Source: Lateolabrax maculatus (lineage: Eukaryota > Chordata > Actinopteri > Acropomatiformes > Lateolabracidae). From it: a stretch of 64,000 bases of DNA. The notes under the pieces are model-generated. The model worked only from the letters and a program-made list of their open reading frames with translations. It was not told where the DNA came from and ran no database searches. The DNA is taken from the NCBI GenBank assembly GCA_031216445.1, contig CM062199.1:8646501-8710500 (forward strand), given 5' to 3'. The position numbers were made by a program, and so were the translations under genes. Shown one piece after another: positions 61,587 through 64,000 of the stretch (position 1 is the first letter of the stretch; each line of letters begins with the position of its first letter).

Positions 61587-62658
61587 GTACGGTACGCACG
61601 CAGAGGTTGCGTTGTCTCTGTCGTTGAGTGGGGTTGGTGGTGGTGGGGGGGGGGGAATGCTTCTCGTTGCTGTTTATGTCGCCCTGCTAAAATAGCCTAG
61701 CGCCGCCAGATGATCGCCGTCTATTTGCTGGAGTCAGGCGTTTAGCTACAACAGGTCTTATTGTTACGCCCGCTTTGCCAGTCGAGAAATCCCTCTGTGC
61801 TCTCTGTGCTCCTGTCTCTGTGCTTTGTGACGGACGCCTTCCTTTTTAGCGGCTGCTGTGCGTCTAACGTGAGCTAAACTAGTTTGGTCTGTGATAATAT
61901 CAGATCGTTAGCTGTTGATGTGACTCGAGTCCGGAGAGCTGTGTGCATCTCTCGCCCTGTCATAAGGCCAGCTGACACGGTTAACAGAGCAGCCCTTTGT
62001 TCCTCAGACTTCAGTAAATCCGTTGGTCACATTTCAGTCATAGCTAACGTAAGTGAATTAACGCTGGTTTGGAGCTAATCCGTCTCAGCATCGGGCTTAA
62101 AGTGCAACTTGTTTGTCATATAACGTTGACGCAAGCTTAATATTGTGTATCACAGTTGTACTGACTTTCAGGACAGTCTGAAAACAAATGCATTTTCACC
62201 CACTGCTGTTTTCCTTTTGGCAGTGGCAAGTCTGAAGGTCCATCAGCTCTCCTAATGGTACATCAGCATTAAGGGCACTTTCCAGTGAGTATCAAATAAC
62301 GAGTCTGTCAGCACTGTTGAGGTCACAGGTGGCATTTAGATCATCTCATTCCGTATTTATAATTCTTAGTTTGACTTCATCTTGGGACTGTTTGTCATTT
62401 AGTAACAGTGACTTGCAGTTGAGTGTTAAATGTGATGATGACACCAGCAGTAAAACTTTAAAAAAAGTACTTTCATTTGCAGATGATATATCTCCGTAGC
62501 ATTTCTGATCATATATGTGGACCTAAAAACACCACAATGATAATAATCTTGAATACTGATTTCTCTTTTTTAAATAGAATAGTATTGATAAAAGGAAAGA
62601 TTGAAATCCTAACCTGCTCACTATAACCTTTTTATTTACAATTTTCCCCTTTCCTCAG
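61587..62658 (+). other. rnf146: Probable rnf146 5' UTR intron
   Basis: It runs from candidate donor AAG|GTACGG at 61,587 to acceptor TTTTCCCCTTTCCTCAG ending at 62,658, 12 bases before the rnf146 ATG. Vertebrate RNF146 typically has non-coding 5' exons and a single coding exon, which fits. A G-run lies at about 61,645-61,654. Additional UTR exons inside cannot be excluded. The ORFs within it look like chance. Confidence 0.5.
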
Positions 62659-62670
62659 TACTTCCTAAGG

Positions 62671-63837
62671 ATGGCTAGTTGTGGGGAGGTAGACCACTCT
62701 GTTAGCTCGCTTCCATCCAGTAAGAAAGGCAGTAACAGTGGTGGTGGAAGTGGGAACAGTGCAGAATCGTCATGCTCTGGATCCAGCAACTCATCCCCAG
62801 CCCTGTCTGTACCGGAGTGTGCCATTTGTCTGCAGAGCTGCGTCCACCCAGTCCAACTGCCATGCCATCACGTCTTCTGTTTCCTTTGTGTGAAGGGAGC
62901 GTCCTGGCAGAGCAAGCGCTGTGCTCTCTGCAGACAGGAAGTACCAGATGACTTCCTGGAAAGGCCTACGCTACTCTCTCCGGAGGAGCTGAAGGCATCA
63001 GCAGGAGGTCGCGGTGGGGCAGCAAGTGATCACGCCTGGTATTATGAGGGCCGCAATGGTTGGTGGCAGTATGATGAGCGAACCAGCCGCGAGCTGGAGG
63101 ACGCTTTCTCCAAGGGCAAGAAAACAGCTGAAATGCTGATTGCCGGTTTTTTGTATGTGGCCGACTTGGAGAACATGGTGCAGTACAGGCGCAATGAGCA
63201 CGGTCGTAGACGCAAGATGAAGAGGGACGTTTTGGATATCCCCAAGAAGGGAGTGGCGGGACTGCGTTTGGACACTGAGGGTGTTACTGGGGCCATTGGG
63301 GCAGCAGGTCGAGAAAACTCTGCTGATGGGGCTGACACCACAGTAGCAGGTGTACAGCAGCAGGTCACAGGTATCCCCTCTACTGTTACAGCCCCTCCAG
63401 CCACTGCCAGACCTCCCACCTCCCTTGGCGGTCAGCCTGGCAGCAGCAGCAGCCCCACTCTGGAGGATGCTCTCTCCCAGCTGCAAATCAGCCCCAGGCC
63501 CACACCTTCTCACGAGCGGTCTGAGGCTGGGGAAGGAGAGGAAGAAGATGAGGAAGAGGAGGCCTCCCCCTCCAGGTCCTCTGACCCTCACACCTCTGTG
63601 GACGAGTCTGGCTCTGGAGACTGGAGCGATGATGAGGAAGAAGAGGAGGAGGAGGAAGAAGAGGAAGGGGGAGATGGAGAGCGTGTGGAGCCCTGGGAGG
63701 ATAGGCCACGGAGGCAAAGACTGAATCCAGAGGACAGAGCCCCTCCTGGGCCAGAGTCCACTTCTCCCCCTTCTTCATCCAGTAGCAGTGGAAGGTCCAG
63801 AATGCCTGATGGCCAGTGTACAGTGACTGAAGTATGA
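62671..63837 (+). CDS. rnf146: RING/WWE E3 ubiquitin ligase RNF146 (Iduna)
   Basis: Poly(ADP-ribose)-directed E3 ligase. The WWE domain reads iso-ADP-ribose on tankyrase-modified AXIN and other targets and activates the RING, leading to their degradation and stronger Wnt/beta-catenin signalling. The 388-aa single-exon ORF has a Ser/Gly-rich N-terminus (1-45) and a C3HC4 RING with C50, C53, C65, H67, C70, C73, C84 and C87. A WWE domain follows at about 110-190 (WYYEGRNGWWQYDERTSREL, then FLYVADLENMVQYR), then a low-complexity linker and a long Glu/Asp-rich stretch (about 290-345). The tail RSRMPDGQCTVTEV resembles a tankyrase-binding motif (PDG) and ends in T-E-V, a possible class I PDZ ligand. 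Human RNF146 has 359 aa; the extra length is in the Ser/Gly and acidic regions. The start follows a 5' UTR splice acceptor. Confidence 0.97.
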   Translation: MASCGEVDHSVSSLPSSKKGSNSGGGSGNSAESSCSGSSNSSPALSVPECAICLQSCVHPVQLPCHHVFCFLCVKGASWQSKRCALCRQEVPDDFLERPTLLSPEELKASAGGRGGAASDHAWYYEGRNGWWQYDERTSRELEDAFSKGKKTAEMLIAGFLYVADLENMVQYRRNEHGRRRKMKRDVLDIPKKGVAGLRLDTEGVTGAIGAAGRENSADGADTTVAGVQQQVTGIPSTVTAPPATARPPTSLGGQPGSSSSPTLEDALSQLQISPRPTPSHERSEAGEGEEEDEEEEASPSRSSDPHTSVDESGSGDWSDDEEEEEEEEEEEGGDGERVEPWEDRPRRQRLNPEDRAPPGPESTSPPSSSSSSGRSRMPDGQCTVTEV

Positions 63838-64000
63838 AGTCGTCATTGATACCATCATCACCAAATGGCTATCTTCCATTTCATTAATTTATTCCCCATT
63901 GTATGCTGTCGTTCACTCTGTCACAGGTCGGATGTGGGTACATTGCTCGGTACAAGAGAAATTAAGCATAACATACTCCATGATTTTAGGTAAACAACCT
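63838..64000 (+). other. rnf146: rnf146 3' UTR, runs past window end
   Basis: Non-coding sequence after the rnf146 stop. No AATAAA is seen before the window ends, so the 3' UTR probably continues. Confidence 0.7.

Noticed and set aside
62998..63724. Long ORFs overlapping rnf146 in other frames (up to 239 aa)
   Set aside because: Shadows of the rnf146 coding sequence, generated by its GA-rich acidic region.

Overview
The window looks like vertebrate, almost certainly teleost (probably percomorph) genomic DNA. It is AT-rich and dense in (CA)n/(TG)n microsatellites, and it carries fish-type interspersed repeats (a tRNA-derived SINE, a fold-back element starting near AATAGTTTGACATTTTG, and a CCCTAA-like element). 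Its genes are split by GT-AG introns. Three protein-coding genes are supported, all in the last third. No bacterial, plasmid, CRISPR or tRNA features were seen.

Layout: positions 1 to about 43,850 hold no gene I can support. This is a gene-poor interval upstream of rspo3 with microsatellites, repeat copies and a few stretches that could be regulatory. rspo3 (R-spondin 3, + strand) runs from a CT/GA-flanked promoter or leader near 43.85-44.84 kb through six coding exons (44,839-58,239) to a poly(A) signal at 59,054. mdh2 (mitochondrial malate dehydrogenase, - strand, 61,256-60,243) follows tail-to-tail as one uninterrupted 337-codon ORF. rnf146 (RING/WWE ubiquitin ligase, + strand, CDS 62,671-63,837) is head-to-head with mdh2 across a CpG-rich region with a perfect CRE palindrome.

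The main discovery is in rspo3. Beyond the usual two furin-like repeats there is an extra 147-nt exon (50,946-51,092) encoding a third furin-like repeat. Its cysteine spacing is identical to that of repeat 2, it lacks the two phenylalanines that form the LGR-binding clamp, and its symmetric phase-1/phase-1 boundaries make it skippable in frame. The predicted full protein is 327 aa (278 aa if the exon is skipped, close to the human 272 aa).

The second notable point is that mdh2, multi-exon in mammals, is intronless here and sits between rspo3 and rnf146, which are direct neighbours in human (6q22.33). It is probably an intact retrocopy. RSPO3 (removing ZNRF3/RNF43) and RNF146 (degrading PARylated AXIN) both raise Wnt/beta-catenin signalling, so the window holds a conserved pair of Wnt activators with a metabolic gene inserted between them.
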